Below, in pieces: positions 7,863-15,367 of a DNA stretch of 64,000 bases. The DNA is from Lachnospiraceae bacterium (GTDB lineage Bacteria; Bacillota; Clostridia; Lachnospirales; Lachnospiraceae): assembly GCA_021200995.1 (NCBI GenBank), contig JAJQFS010000083.1, positions 1 to 64,000 on the forward strand, given 5' to 3'. Positions within the stretch are counted from its first letter, which is position 1. The number at the start of each line of letters is the position of its first letter. The notes under the pieces are model-generated. The model had not been told where the DNA came from. It made no database searches and saw only the letters and a program-made list of their open reading frames with translations. The position numbers and the translations under genes were made by a program.

Positions 7863-8996
7863 TTAGTTGTAATCAAAAGTATCACCGTCCTGAATAATCA
7901 ACACCATGGTTTTGCCGGTGCTGAACGTAATCTCGTTGCCGTCATCGTCGTAGTAGCGGGTCGCTCCGTAGTTGGTTTCCTTGCTCCAGGTGCAGTGAAT
8001 GATCTGTCCTCTGGTAATATACCAGGCGTCGCGGCCGCTTGTGTCCACGTCGCGGTACCACAGATACCCCTCATCGTCCCTGACCGCGGACTCCGTACAC
8101 TGAATGATGATATTGGCAAAAGAGAGCTGCTCACCGTTTGCGCCATCGATGTGAGGACCGTCCGTGCCGCCGGACAGATACTGGAAGCGGTAGTAGAGGC
8201 CGTCCTCCTCATTATATTCAAAATAGCATCTGGTAAGAGGATAACTGCCCGACATATCGAGATATGTACAGGCGTCCGCGTCCGCATACTGCGTCAGCAG
8301 GTTGGGAGTGTCATCGTCCGCGAACAGGCAGTGCGTCTCATCCTTCAGTCCGCGGTCGGAAGCGTCGATCCCCTGCGCGTTCAGCGCTTCTGAGACCTGT
8401 GTGGTATCCAGGTAGGCGTTGTGTGGCGCGGAGCGGTCTGTGGAACGGTAGTAGGGGGCGCTTAACAGATTGCCGTCCAGATCATCCGTCGTTTCCTCCG
8501 CCAGAATGTCGTCCGCGTAATAGGGGCCGCCGAAATGACAGAGAATGGCGTCCCACTCGAACGCCCAATAGACATAATAGTCTCTGACGGAGCGGATGTT
8601 GCCCAGCTTGCCGATGCTCTCATAATCCTCAAAAATGCCCATCAGGCGTGTCATGCTGCCTTCCACGGCGCATTCATAGAGGATGGAAGCCTGAGAAATC
8701 CCGTAGTGCGGGATCGCGGACGATTCGTTGGGAATCATGACGGCCAGGGGACGCAGGGAGGCGGTTTCTTCCTCAATCCATTCGTTGGTCAGATAGCTGC
8801 GGACCATGCCCTCGTGGCTTTCCGGTTCGGGGGCGGCGTCCTCACTGCTTTGAGGCGCGGGCTCCGTTCCTGTTTCCACGCTTTCCTCGATGATGATAAC
8901 GGATTCGGAAGGGGCCTGCCTGGAGCCCGCGCTGCAGCCGATGAGCATGAAGCATGTGACAACGCAGGTCAGAAGCATAATGCACGATTTTTTCAT
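7863..8996 (-). CDS. DUF3048-domain lipoprotein (YerB-like)
   Basis: A 377-residue secreted lipoprotein. The signal peptide MKKSCIMLLTCVVTCFMLIG ends in the lipobox LIG-Cys, followed by a Ser/Glu-rich linker and the two DUF3048 lobes. An in-frame ATG lies 60 bases further upstream, but the AAAGG ribosome site and the signal peptide both point to 8996. The function of DUF3048 proteins is not established; Bacillus YerB is a membrane-associated member. It is followed by a strong terminator at 7789-7824 and preceded by the DUF212 gene 77 bases away, probably in one transcript. Confidence 0.88.
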   Translation of the reverse strand: MKKSCIMLLTCVVTCFMLIGCSAGSRQAPSESVIIIEESVETGTEPAPQSSEDAAPEPESHEGMVRSYLTNEWIEEETASLRPLAVMIPNESSAIPHYGISQASILYECAVEGSMTRLMGIFEDYESIGKLGNIRSVRDYYVYWAFEWDAILCHFGGPYYADDILAEETTDDLDGNLLSAPYYRSTDRSAPHNAYLDTTQVSEALNAQGIDASDRGLKDETHCLFADDDTPNLLTQYADADACTYLDMSGSYPLTRCYFEYNEEDGLYYRFQYLSGGTDGPHIDGANGEQLSFANIIIQCTESAVRDDEGYLWYRDVDTSGRDAWYITRGQIIHCTWSKETNYGATRYYDDDGNEITFSTGKTMVLIIQDGDTFDYN

Positions 8997-9021
8997 AAGC
9001 CGGCCTTTCTGTTGAACATAT

Positions 9022-9066
9022 AGGCAGTTTGTTGCGGTATAGCAGACATTCAACAAATGACTGCCT
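9022..9066 (-). repeat. Hairpin in the gap between the DUF212 and DUF3048 genes
   Basis: AGGCAGTTTGTTG (9022-9034) faces CAACAAATGACTGCCT (9051-9066): seven bases pair at the base and six at the tip, with a small bulge between. It fills most of the 77-base gap. There is no T-tract, so it is more likely an mRNA stability or processing element than a terminator. Confidence 0.5.
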
Positions 9067-9073
9067 GCATCTG

Positions 9074-9538
9074 TTAATAGACGGTGGCGTAGAGGATGGC
9101 GGCGACCGCGAAACCGAGCAGCGCGCCCATTGCAACCTGCAAAGGGGTGTGCCCCACAAATTCCTTCAGGTTGTCCACGGGAACGCCCTTGGTCAGATCC
9201 TCGGCGGCCAGTTCCTCGATGAGCTGGCGCAGGACCTTGGCCTGTTTGCCGGCCTCCTGGCGCACGCCGCGGGCGTCATGCATGACAATGATGGCGAACA
9301 TCACGGCGATGGCAAAGGGAAAGCCTGAGACGCCGTAGTCAAAGGCGGTGGCCAGGGCCAGCGCGCAGACCGTGGCGGAATGGCTCGACGGCATGCCGCC
9401 GCTGCCCACCATACGTTCCAGGGAAATCTCGTGATTCAGAAAAGCGTGAATCAGGGTTTTGATGACCGAAGCGATAAACCAGGCAATGATGGCGGTCATC
9501 AGGACATGATTATCTAAAAGATCGGAAATAAGTTCCAT
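9074..9538 (-). CDS. Divergent PAP2-family membrane protein (DUF212/YuiD)
   Basis: A 154-residue integral membrane protein with about four hydrophobic segments. The conserved block GGMPSSHSATVCALA (around residues 55-70) and a later HDARGVRQEAGKQA carry the histidines and arginine expected of a divergent acid-phosphatase-like site. The likely role is hydrolysis of a lipid or isoprenoid phosphate at the membrane, but this is family-level inference. The start at 9538 is supported by GGAG seven bases upstream; an ATG 45 bases further out lacks one. A promoter is visible at 9618-9646. Confidence 0.88.
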   Translation of the reverse strand: MELISDLLDNHVLMTAIIAWFIASVIKTLIHAFLNHEISLERMVGSGGMPSSHSATVCALALATAFDYGVSGFPFAIAVMFAIIVMHDARGVRQEAGKQAKVLRQLIEELAAEDLTKGVPVDNLKEFVGHTPLQVAMGALLGFAVAAILYATVY

Positions 9539-9617
9539 TGTAAGACTCCAGAAAAATAATGAAAAATAAAATTTGAGGCACATCCTGCGTGTCTGTGCCG
9601 AGACGCAATATACTATT

Positions 9618-9646
9618 ATTCTAGCTTAAAGAAGAGATAAAGTAAA
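9618..9646 (-). promoter_or_regulatory. Promoter of the DUF212-DUF3048 pair
   Basis: On the minus strand: TTTACT (complement of 9641-9646), 17 bases, then TAGAAT (complement of 9618-9623). It is divergent from the promoter at 9655-9683, so both lie back to back in the 180-base gap. Confidence 0.55.
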
Positions 9647-9654
9647 GGAAAAGG

Positions 9655-9683
9655 TTGTCAAGTTTTTGATAATTTGATATATT
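9655..9683 (+). promoter_or_regulatory. Promoter of the GtrB-like glycosyltransferase gene
   Basis: TTGTCA (9655-9660), a 17-base spacer and TATATT (9678-9683). The predicted start near 9690 leaves a 28-base leader before the ATG at 9719 and excludes the in-frame start codon at 9674, which would lie inside the promoter. Confidence 0.65.
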
Positions 9684-9718
9684 GTAGTTGTCTGATGCTT
9701 TCAGGAAAGGAGACCTGC

Positions 9719-10648
9719 ATGAGTCTTTTGAGCGTGATCGTACCCTGCTATAACGAGGAGGAAAACATTCCTCTTTTTTATGAGGAATTTATCAAAAATC
9801 AGCCCTTTTTTGAAAAAAGAGGCCTGGAGTTTGAGATCCTTTATGTGGATGACGGGTCCCGCGACGGGACAAAGGAACAGATTCGCCTGCTCCATGAGAA
9901 GGACAAGCGGGTGCATATGATTTCCTTTTCCAGGAATTTTGGTAAGGAAGCCGGCCTGTTCGCCGGCTTTGAGAACGCCGCCGGAGACTATATTGTAGCC
10001 ATGGACGCGGATTTGCAGGATCCGCCCTCTCTGCTGCCGGAAATGTTTTCCTACATTGACGCGGGATATGATTCCGTGGCGACTCGCAGAGTGAGCAGAA
10101 AGGGAGAACCGCCCATCCGCTCTTTCTTCGCACGCTGTTTTTATAAGCTGATGCATAAAATCAGCAGGACAGAGATTGTGGACGGCGCCAGGGATTACCG
10201 CCTGATGACCAGACAGGTGGTGGACGCCATTCTTTCCATGAAGGAGTATAACCGCTTTACCAAGGGCATTTATGGCTGGGTCGGCTTTGAGACGAAATGG
10301 ATCGAGTTTGAAAATGTGGAGCGGATCAAGGGAGAAACGAAATGGTCCTTCTGGAAGCTTTTGCTTTACTCGCTGGAGGGCATTATGGCCTTCTCCACAT
10401 TGCCGCTGTCCATCGCCGCCTTTGTGGGAATCACCTTCTGTATCATTGCGTTTGTGGCGATGATTTTTATCATTGTGCGGACACTGATCTGGGGGGATCC
10501 GGTGGGAGGCTGGCCTTCTCTGGTCTGCATCATCACGCTGATTGCGGGCGTGCAGCTGTTCTGTATCGGGATCATCGGGCAGTACCTGGCCAAAACCTAC
10601 ATGGAGGTAAAGGGCAGACCGATTTATATTGTAAAAGAAAAGCTGTAA
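9719..10648 (+). CDS. GtrB/DPM1-like polyprenyl-phosphate glycosyltransferase (GT2)
   Basis: A 309-residue family 2 glycosyltransferase with a cytosolic GT-A domain and two C-terminal membrane helices (about 230-255 and 268-292). It shows IVPCYNEEENI, the metal site MDADLQDPPSLLPEM and NFGKEAGLFAGF, a set typical of enzymes that load a sugar onto undecaprenyl or dolichyl phosphate on the inner face of the membrane. Such lipid-linked sugars feed GT-C transferases outside the cell, several of which are encoded further on. GGAAAGGAG lies 6 bases before the ATG. An inverted repeat follows the stop. One of three such enzymes in the window. Confidence 0.9.
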   Translation: MSLLSVIVPCYNEEENIPLFYEEFIKNQPFFEKRGLEFEILYVDDGSRDGTKEQIRLLHEKDKRVHMISFSRNFGKEAGLFAGFENAAGDYIVAMDADLQDPPSLLPEMFSYIDAGYDSVATRRVSRKGEPPIRSFFARCFYKLMHKISRTEIVDGARDYRLMTRQVVDAILSMKEYNRFTKGIYGWVGFETKWIEFENVERIKGETKWSFWKLLLYSLEGIMAFSTLPLSIAAFVGITFCIIAFVAMIFIIVRTLIWGDPVGGWPSLVCIITLIAGVQLFCIGIIGQYLAKTYMEVKGRPIYIVKEKL

Positions 10649-10651
10649 CTG

Positions 10652-10670
10652 TTCGGGGAAATTCCCCGAA
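10652..10670. repeat. Inverted repeat just after the GtrB-like gene
   Basis: TTCGGGG and CCCCGAA flank AAATT, giving a 7-base GC-rich stem only 4 bases past the stop codon. No T-tract follows, so it is a weak or factor-dependent terminator at best. Confidence 0.45.
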
Positions 10671-10681
10671 TATCCGCAGTA

Positions 10682-10712
10682 TATGACAAAATTCACCGCA
10701 GCAGGCGACAAA
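10682..10712. promoter_or_regulatory. Two 0A-box-like sites spaced 22 bases apart
   Basis: The Spo0A box consensus is TTTGTCRAA. Read on the minus strand, 10682-10690 gives TTTGTCATA (8 of 9) and 10704-10712 gives TTTGTCGCC (7 of 9). The spacing of exactly 22 bases puts them on one face of the helix, just upstream of the -35 box at 10731. A weaker match, 6 of 9, lies in the promoter spacer. The gene that follows encodes a Spo0A-type DNA-binding domain, so autoregulation or control by Spo0A is plausible. Confidence 0.45.
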
Positions 10713-10730
10713 ATGCGCGATGACTTTCTC

Positions 10731-10759
10731 TTCACAAAAATCGACACCTATGCTAAGAT
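10731..10759 (+). promoter_or_regulatory. Promoter of the Spo0A-C domain gene
   Basis: TTCACA (10731-10736), 17 bases, TAAGAT (10754-10759). The start near 10767 leaves a leader of about 70 bases before the ATG at 10839. Confidence 0.5.
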
Positions 10760-10838
10760 TTCCCTGTCGGATACGGAAAAGACCGAGAATCCGGCAAAAT
10801 CATACCAGAATACCAGATGTAGAAAGGGGAATTTTACG

Positions 10839-11216
10839 ATGGATATTTTGTCAATGGAGGAAGTACAGCTGGAAAGCTATGTCACGAGAATCATGCTGGA
10901 TGTGGGCGTGCCGGCCCATCTGAAGGGCTATCATTATCTGCGCGACGCGATCATGATGTCCAGCAGGGATATGGAGGCTGTGTCCAGTGTGACCAAGCTT
11001 CTTTACCCGACCATCGCGAAGCATTTCAGAACGACGGACCAGAAGGTGGAGCGGGCGGTCAGGAACGCCATTGAGGTCTCCTGGCAGCGGGGCAACAGCG
11101 CGACCTTTGAGGAGCTGTTCGGCTACTCAAACGCGCACGGCAGGCCGAGGCCTACCAACAGCGAGTACATTGCCCGGATTGCCGACAAGGTCCGGCTCGA
11201 TGTAAAGGCACTCTGA
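10839..11216 (+). CDS. Stand-alone Spo0A C-terminal DNA-binding domain protein
   Basis: A 125-residue protein that is essentially only the effector domain of the sporulation master regulator Spo0A, with no receiver domain. Recognisable features are LKGYHYLRDAIMM (about residues 27-39) and YPTIAKHFRTTDQKVERAVR (about 62-81), which matches the recognition-helix region, then NAIEVSWQRGN. The frame is open for 52 more codons upstream, but AAAGGGG 9 bases before 10839 and a promoter at 10731-10759 place the start here. Without a receiver domain it cannot be switched by phosphorylation in the usual way, so it may be a constitutive competitor or modulator. It ends at a strong terminator. Confidence 0.85.
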   Translation: MDILSMEEVQLESYVTRIMLDVGVPAHLKGYHYLRDAIMMSSRDMEAVSSVTKLLYPTIAKHFRTTDQKVERAVRNAIEVSWQRGNSATFEELFGYSNAHGRPRPTNSEYIARIADKVRLDVKAL

Positions 11217-11230
11217 AATGAGAAACAAAG

Positions 11231-11267
11231 GCCCTCTCCTGCGGATGACTGCGGGGGAGGGCTTTCT
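11231..11267 (+). terminator. Intrinsic terminator after the Spo0A-C domain gene
   Basis: GCCCTCTCCTGC (11231-11242) pairs over all 12 positions, two of them G-U, with GCGGGGGAGGGC (11251-11262) around an 8-base loop, and TTTCT follows. It separates the regulator from the polysaccharide locus that starts at 11306. Confidence 0.85.
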
Positions 11268-11305
11268 CACGAGCTTAGAACTTCGGTACGCTGTGAAAGG
11301 TAATC

Positions 11306-12169
11306 ATGATTATATTGATATCGGGACTGATCATCATATGGGGTTTTACGGAAGCGGCTTATCTGTATGTGTTTCTGACAGGAGGAAATCTGGCCGCGTA
11401 TGAGAGCCTGCTCGTGCCTGCGATTGCTGTGGGAGCGACTGCCGCGCTCGTACTCTGTTTTCTGTACAGCCGCCTGTGCAGGAAAAACGCGCAGGCACAG
11501 CGGACGAAAATCCGCCTGGGACGGGAGGAGATCGCGTATCTGCTCATCCTGGCTGTGGCAGCGGCTGTGACCCTGACCCATTTTGCCGGGTCCTACGTGG
11601 TGGATCTGTCGGACGCGGTATATGAGATGGCGATCAATACGGCGCAAAGCGGTCAGCTGGCTGCGCAACATCCCTTTACGGGAGAATTCGTGGGGAATAT
11701 CCCCATGCGGCTGAAGATCCTGGGTCTGTACGCTCTGTACGCGGCCGCCATGGATATGACCGGACTGCCGGCTTATACGCTGATGGGACAGATCGTGCCG
11801 GCGCTTGTCTGGCTTCTGCACATGGGCATTATGCTTTCCCTTGGCAGGACGCTTTTGAACGGGAGGGAGCGGTATCTCTGGTTGTTCGTATCTCTGGCGG
11901 CGGTGATCGATCTGGCGACGGCACACATCGACGGCATGATCGGATACCGTCTTTTTTATGCGGGCTTTTCCGGAGAGACCATGCGCGCGGCGATTCTGCT
12001 GCCGTACTGTATCCTGTGCTGCTGCCGCAAAAGGTGGCTGCCGGCGCTTTTATGCGTGATTGCGGAAGCTACGCTGGTGTGGACGACCTATGGCGTCGGT
12101 TACTGTGCCCTGGTGATCGCTGCGTTCTTTGCGGTGAATTTCTGGCAAAACAGGAGGGAGCGGACATGA
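11306..12169 (+). CDS. Polytopic membrane protein, first half of a two-gene module (DUF6077-like)
   Basis: A 287-residue protein with about eight membrane segments. A conserved stretch after the second helices (VVDLSDAVYEMAINTAQSG, then PFTGEF) matches VYDGDDSFYMAVANLANTNG and PYSMGT in the protein at 40622-41680. The acidic residues in this extracellular-type loop recall GT-C glycosyltransferases, but I do not claim a reaction. The gene overlaps the next one by ATGA, and the same two-gene arrangement recurs at 40622-42448. GAAAGG precedes the ATG. First gene of the large polysaccharide locus. Confidence 0.7.
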   Translation: MIILISGLIIIWGFTEAAYLYVFLTGGNLAAYESLLVPAIAVGATAALVLCFLYSRLCRKNAQAQRTKIRLGREEIAYLLILAVAAAVTLTHFAGSYVVDLSDAVYEMAINTAQSGQLAAQHPFTGEFVGNIPMRLKILGLYALYAAAMDMTGLPAYTLMGQIVPALVWLLHMGIMLSLGRTLLNGRERYLWLFVSLAAVIDLATAHIDGMIGYRLFYAGFSGETMRAAILLPYCILCCCRKRWLPALLCVIAEATLVWTTYGVGYCALVIAAFFAVNFWQNRRERT

Positions 12170-13011
12170 GCCTGAACTTTCTGAAATGGCAGGAGGGCGT
12201 CGTAAACTGGAAACAGGACCTGGGGCTGGCGCTTTTACTGCTTGTTGTGAGTCTGATTCTGATCTGGCGGGAGGGCCGCAGGGAAGGAAAGCTTCTGGCG
12301 TTTTCCGGCGGCATCCTGGCGCTGCTCGTCTTTGTGCCGGTTACGGCGGCTTTCCTCATGATGGGATACACGGGGTTCTATGACTGGGCAGACCTGCAGC
12401 TTATGATCCCCATGACGCCGGTTCTGGCGCTGGGCGCCTGCCTTGCGGTGGAAAAGCTTTCCGCTCTGCCGTGGCCTGTCGAAAAAGAGAATGTACAGGG
12501 AAAGAAAACGCGGGCCGGGATTCCTGGCGTCGTTGCTGTCTTCTGCGTCGTGTTTCTTTTGCTGGCGACGACGAATTTTCACGCGTTTGACGGGCAGGAG
12601 GAGTCGGATGGTTATGGGATTCCTGCTGAAACGCTTGCCGTTTATGAGAGCCTGCGGGAGGCCATGGGAGAGGGAGAAGCGGTCATCCTCGCGGACAGTG
12701 CGCTTTTACAGTATGTCCGTCTTTATGATACGGACTGGTACCCTGCCTACGGCAGAGACCTCTGGGACAGCCATGCCGCTGGTTATGTGGAATATACCTA
12801 TGGTACGGAGACAGAGATTTATGAGATTTTGGAGGAAAGCTCTCTGACAGAAGAGGACGCGAAGGTCCTGCTTTCGTATGTGGAGGAGACACAGCCGGAC
12901 TGTCTGATCGTACCCTGGTACTGGGAGACGGAGCTTGAGGAGCCTGCTGATTACAATTTGGTAACATTAACGGGGCAATATATAGCATATGTATCTGACA
13001 CAAGGAATTGA
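12166..13011 (+). CDS. Membrane protein with soluble C-terminal domain, second half of the two-gene module
   Basis: A 281-residue protein with about four membrane helices (roughly 20-40, 45-65, 70-95 and 125-145) and a soluble, probably extracellular domain. That domain carries VRLYD (about 183-187) and YGRD (about 194-197). The partner-type protein at 41696-42448 has VRQYD and YGRD at the same spacing and a similar hydrophobic strand near the end (CLIVPW against YIVVSR). ATGA overlap with the upstream gene and AGGAGGG 7 bases before the ATG fix the start. The pair together resembles one long polytopic transferase split in two. Function unknown. Confidence 0.7.
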   Translation: MSLNFLKWQEGVVNWKQDLGLALLLLVVSLILIWREGRREGKLLAFSGGILALLVFVPVTAAFLMMGYTGFYDWADLQLMIPMTPVLALGACLAVEKLSALPWPVEKENVQGKKTRAGIPGVVAVFCVVFLLLATTNFHAFDGQEESDGYGIPAETLAVYESLREAMGEGEAVILADSALLQYVRLYDTDWYPAYGRDLWDSHAAGYVEYTYGTETEIYEILEESSLTEEDAKVLLSYVEETQPDCLIVPWYWETELEEPADYNLVTLTGQYIAYVSDTRN

Positions 13012-13099
13012 AAATCAGAAAGCGAATGCTTACGCTGGGTACGCCCTTTGGGTGTACATTCAGATTTCTGTTTTTCAGGATTGTGTGTTATGTGTCAGA
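12994..13099 (+). repeat. Nested inverted repeats in the gap before the GT2 gene
   Basis: Three concentric repeats: TCTGACACA (12994-13002) with TGTGTCAGA (13091-13099), nine of nine; AAAATCAGAAA (13011-13021) with TTTCTGTTTT (13065-13074), with one bulge; and GTACGCCC (13039-13046) with GGGTGTAC (13050-13057), eight pairs with one G-T. The middle stem followed by TTTTTC could act as a leaky terminator inside the locus. The outer repeat begins within the end of the upstream coding region. Confidence 0.5.
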
Positions 13100-13118
13100 A
13101 GATAACAGAGGATAAACA

Positions 13119-13877
13119 ATGAACGATCTGGTAAGTATTATCATACCCGTACACAATGTCAGAAGCTATATCATACAGACCATCGAAAGCGTCCGCGCCC
13201 AGAGTTATACCAACTGGGAGCTGATTCTGACGGAGGACTGCTCCACTGACGGCACGAGAGAGCTGCTGAGGCAGTATCTGGAGGAACTTCAGGATGACCG
13301 GATCCGTGTGATCTGGCTGGATGAGAACGTGGGAGCCGCGGCGGCGAGAAATCTCGCTGTGGAGATCTCGCAGGGCCGTTTTATCGCTTATCTGGACGCG
13401 GATGATCTCTGGGGGCGGGACAAGCTGCTCCACCAGCTTCGTTTTATGAGGGAGACCGGCGCCGCGTTTTGCTTTACCAACTACGAGTTCGCGGATGAAA
13501 ACGGAAAGGGCACGGGAAAGGTGGTGCATGTTCCTGAGACTCTGACATACAACAGAGCGCTGCGCAACACGACGATATTTACCTCCACAGTGATGCTCGA
13601 TACGGAGCAGATTGGCAGAAATAAAATCCGGATGCCGGATATCAGAAGTGAGGATACGGCGCTGTGGTGGCAGCTTCTGCGCGCCGGTTACACCGCGTAC
13701 GGTTTTCGGGAAACGCTGGTCTTATACCGCAGACCAGCGAAAAGCTTATCCTCCAATAAGCTGTCAGCGGTGAAACGAATCTGGGACCTGTATCGGAAGG
13801 CGGAAAAGCTGGGTGTCCTGTACAGCTGTTATAATTTCTTTTTCTGGGCATTTCGGGCGGTGCGCCGGAGGGTATAA
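13119..13877 (+). CDS. Glycosyltransferase family 2 (TuaG-like)
   Basis: A 252-residue cytosolic GT-A enzyme. It opens with VSIIIPVHNVRSYI and has the nucleotide-binding ECDST-like segment LTEDCSTDGT, the metal site YLDADDLW and a RSEDTALWWQLLRAGY segment with the catalytic-base acidic pair. A short hydrophobic tail may dock it on the membrane. It would add one sugar to the lipid-linked repeat unit; the sugar is not predictable. Its stop overlaps the next start by one base (TAATG), so it is coupled to the initiating transferase. Confidence 0.88.
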   Translation: MNDLVSIIIPVHNVRSYIIQTIESVRAQSYTNWELILTEDCSTDGTRELLRQYLEELQDDRIRVIWLDENVGAAAARNLAVEISQGRFIAYLDADDLWGRDKLLHQLRFMRETGAAFCFTNYEFADENGKGTGKVVHVPETLTYNRALRNTTIFTSTVMLDTEQIGRNKIRMPDIRSEDTALWWQLLRAGYTAYGFRETLVLYRRPAKSLSSNKLSAVKRIWDLYRKAEKLGVLYSCYNFFFWAFRAVRRRV

Positions 13878-15367
13878 TGAAAAAAATCGGTGAATTCAAA
13901 AGATTAATTGTACTGTGCTTTTCTTTTATCACAATAGCCAGCGAGTCGCTGGTCTATGTCTATTTCTGGTATCATAATTATTCTATCCAGATTCGCTCGA
14001 ATCTGTGGTTTACCGAAAGGGGACACTGGCTGGCCATCGGCATCTATGTTCTGCTGCTGTTTGCCTTCTCCACGATGTACGGCGGATTAAATATTGGCTA
14101 TCTGAAGTCCTCTGAGGTGATTTTTTCCCAGATTTTTTCCATTGTAGGAACCAATGTGATCACATATGGTGAGAATTCCCTGATGAACTGGGGACTGATG
14201 TATGCGCCGACCTATGTGAAGATGACGATCTATCAGGCCGCGGTTTCCTTTGCCTGCTCCGCGTTCTTTTACTGGCTGTACCGGCAGATATTTCCGCCTC
14301 GGAAGCTTTTGCTGGTGCATGGGGAGAGGCCGTATGACGACCTGATCCGGAAATTTGAGAGCCGCAGGGACAAATATGAGATCTGCAGCTGCATTGATAT
14401 CAGGGAAGGACTTGACAGGGTATGCTGGGAAGCGACCCAGCGTTATGACGCGGTGGTGATCGGCGACATTGACGTCAGCAGCCGCAATAAAATTTTTAAA
14501 TTCTGTTATGGAGAGGGCATCCGTACTTACATTCTGCCCAAGCTTTCCGACGTAATCTTAAGCGGGGCGGAGGAGATGCATATTTTTGATACCCCCATGT
14601 TCCTGACGAGGGAGTATACGCTGCGCATCGAGGAACGGTTTTTCAAGCGTCTGATCGATATTGTCCTGTCTCTGATTTTGCTGGTGATCACATCCCCATT
14701 CATGCTTTTGACGGCTCTGGCTGTCAAACTGTATGACGGCGGCCCGATTTTATATAAACAGGTTCGCTGTACGGAAAATATGCGGGAATTTCAAATCATG
14801 AAATTCCGCAGCATGCGTGTGGACGCGGAGAAGGACGGTGTGGCCAGACTTGCGCAGAAACATGACGACAGGATTACGCCCGTGGGGAGAGTGATCCGCA
14901 AATGCAGGCTGGATGAGCTGCCGCAGCTGATCAACATTCTCAAGGGCGATATGTCCTTTATCGGACCGAGACCGGAGCGACCGGAGATCATCAAACAGTA
15001 CATGGAGGTCATGCCGGAGTTTGCTTTCCGTACCAAGGTCAAGGCGGGTCTTGCAGGTTACGCTCAGGTCTACGGCAAATATAACACCACTCCCTATGAC
15101 AAGCTGAAGCTTGATCTGACCTATATAGAGAATTATTCCATCTGGCTGGATTTAAAGCTGATGCTGCTGACTTTGAAAATCCTCTTCTGGCCGGACAGCA
15201 CGGAAGGCGTGGAAGCAGAACAGGTGACCGCTTTTAAGGAGGAAATGTACAGACAGAGGGAGGTGGACCGGATAGAGGAGAAGGGTCAGCAGAAAGGGCC
15301 TGAGACCGTAATGGCAGAGAAGAAAGACGAAGAGAAAGTGCCTGAGGCGGAAGGCAGGGAGTCATGA
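13877..15367 (+). CDS. Initiating polyprenyl-phosphate sugar-phosphate transferase
   Basis: A 496-residue protein with four N-terminal helices, a Rossmann-like CoA-binding-type region (about 150-245), a fifth membrane segment (about 258-280) and a bacterial sugar transferase domain. The catalytic domain shows YKQVRCTENMREFQIMKFRS, RKCRLDELPQLINILKGDMS and IGPRPERPE. It moves a hexose-1-phosphate from a UDP-sugar to undecaprenyl phosphate, the first step of repeat-unit assembly. The final 45 residues form a charged Glu/Lys tail not usual for the family. It overlaps the Wzz-like gene by ATGA. Confidence 0.92.
   Translation: MKKIGEFKRLIVLCFSFITIASESLVYVYFWYHNYSIQIRSNLWFTERGHWLAIGIYVLLLFAFSTMYGGLNIGYLKSSEVIFSQIFSIVGTNVITYGENSLMNWGLMYAPTYVKMTIYQAAVSFACSAFFYWLYRQIFPPRKLLLVHGERPYDDLIRKFESRRDKYEICSCIDIREGLDRVCWEATQRYDAVVIGDIDVSSRNKIFKFCYGEGIRTYILPKLSDVILSGAEEMHIFDTPMFLTREYTLRIEERFFKRLIDIVLSLILLVITSPFMLLTALAVKLYDGGPILYKQVRCTENMREFQIMKFRSMRVDAEKDGVARLAQKHDDRITPVGRVIRKCRLDELPQLINILKGDMSFIGPRPERPEIIKQYMEVMPEFAFRTKVKAGLAGYAQVYGKYNTTPYDKLKLDLTYIENYSIWLDLKLMLLTLKILFWPDSTEGVEAEQVTAFKEEMYRQREVDRIEEKGQQKGPETVMAEKKDEEKVPEAEGRES

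Noticed and set aside
11218..11403. Short open frame starting just after the Spo0A-C gene
   Set aside because: It runs through the 12-pair terminator at 11231-11262 and into the next gene in another frame.
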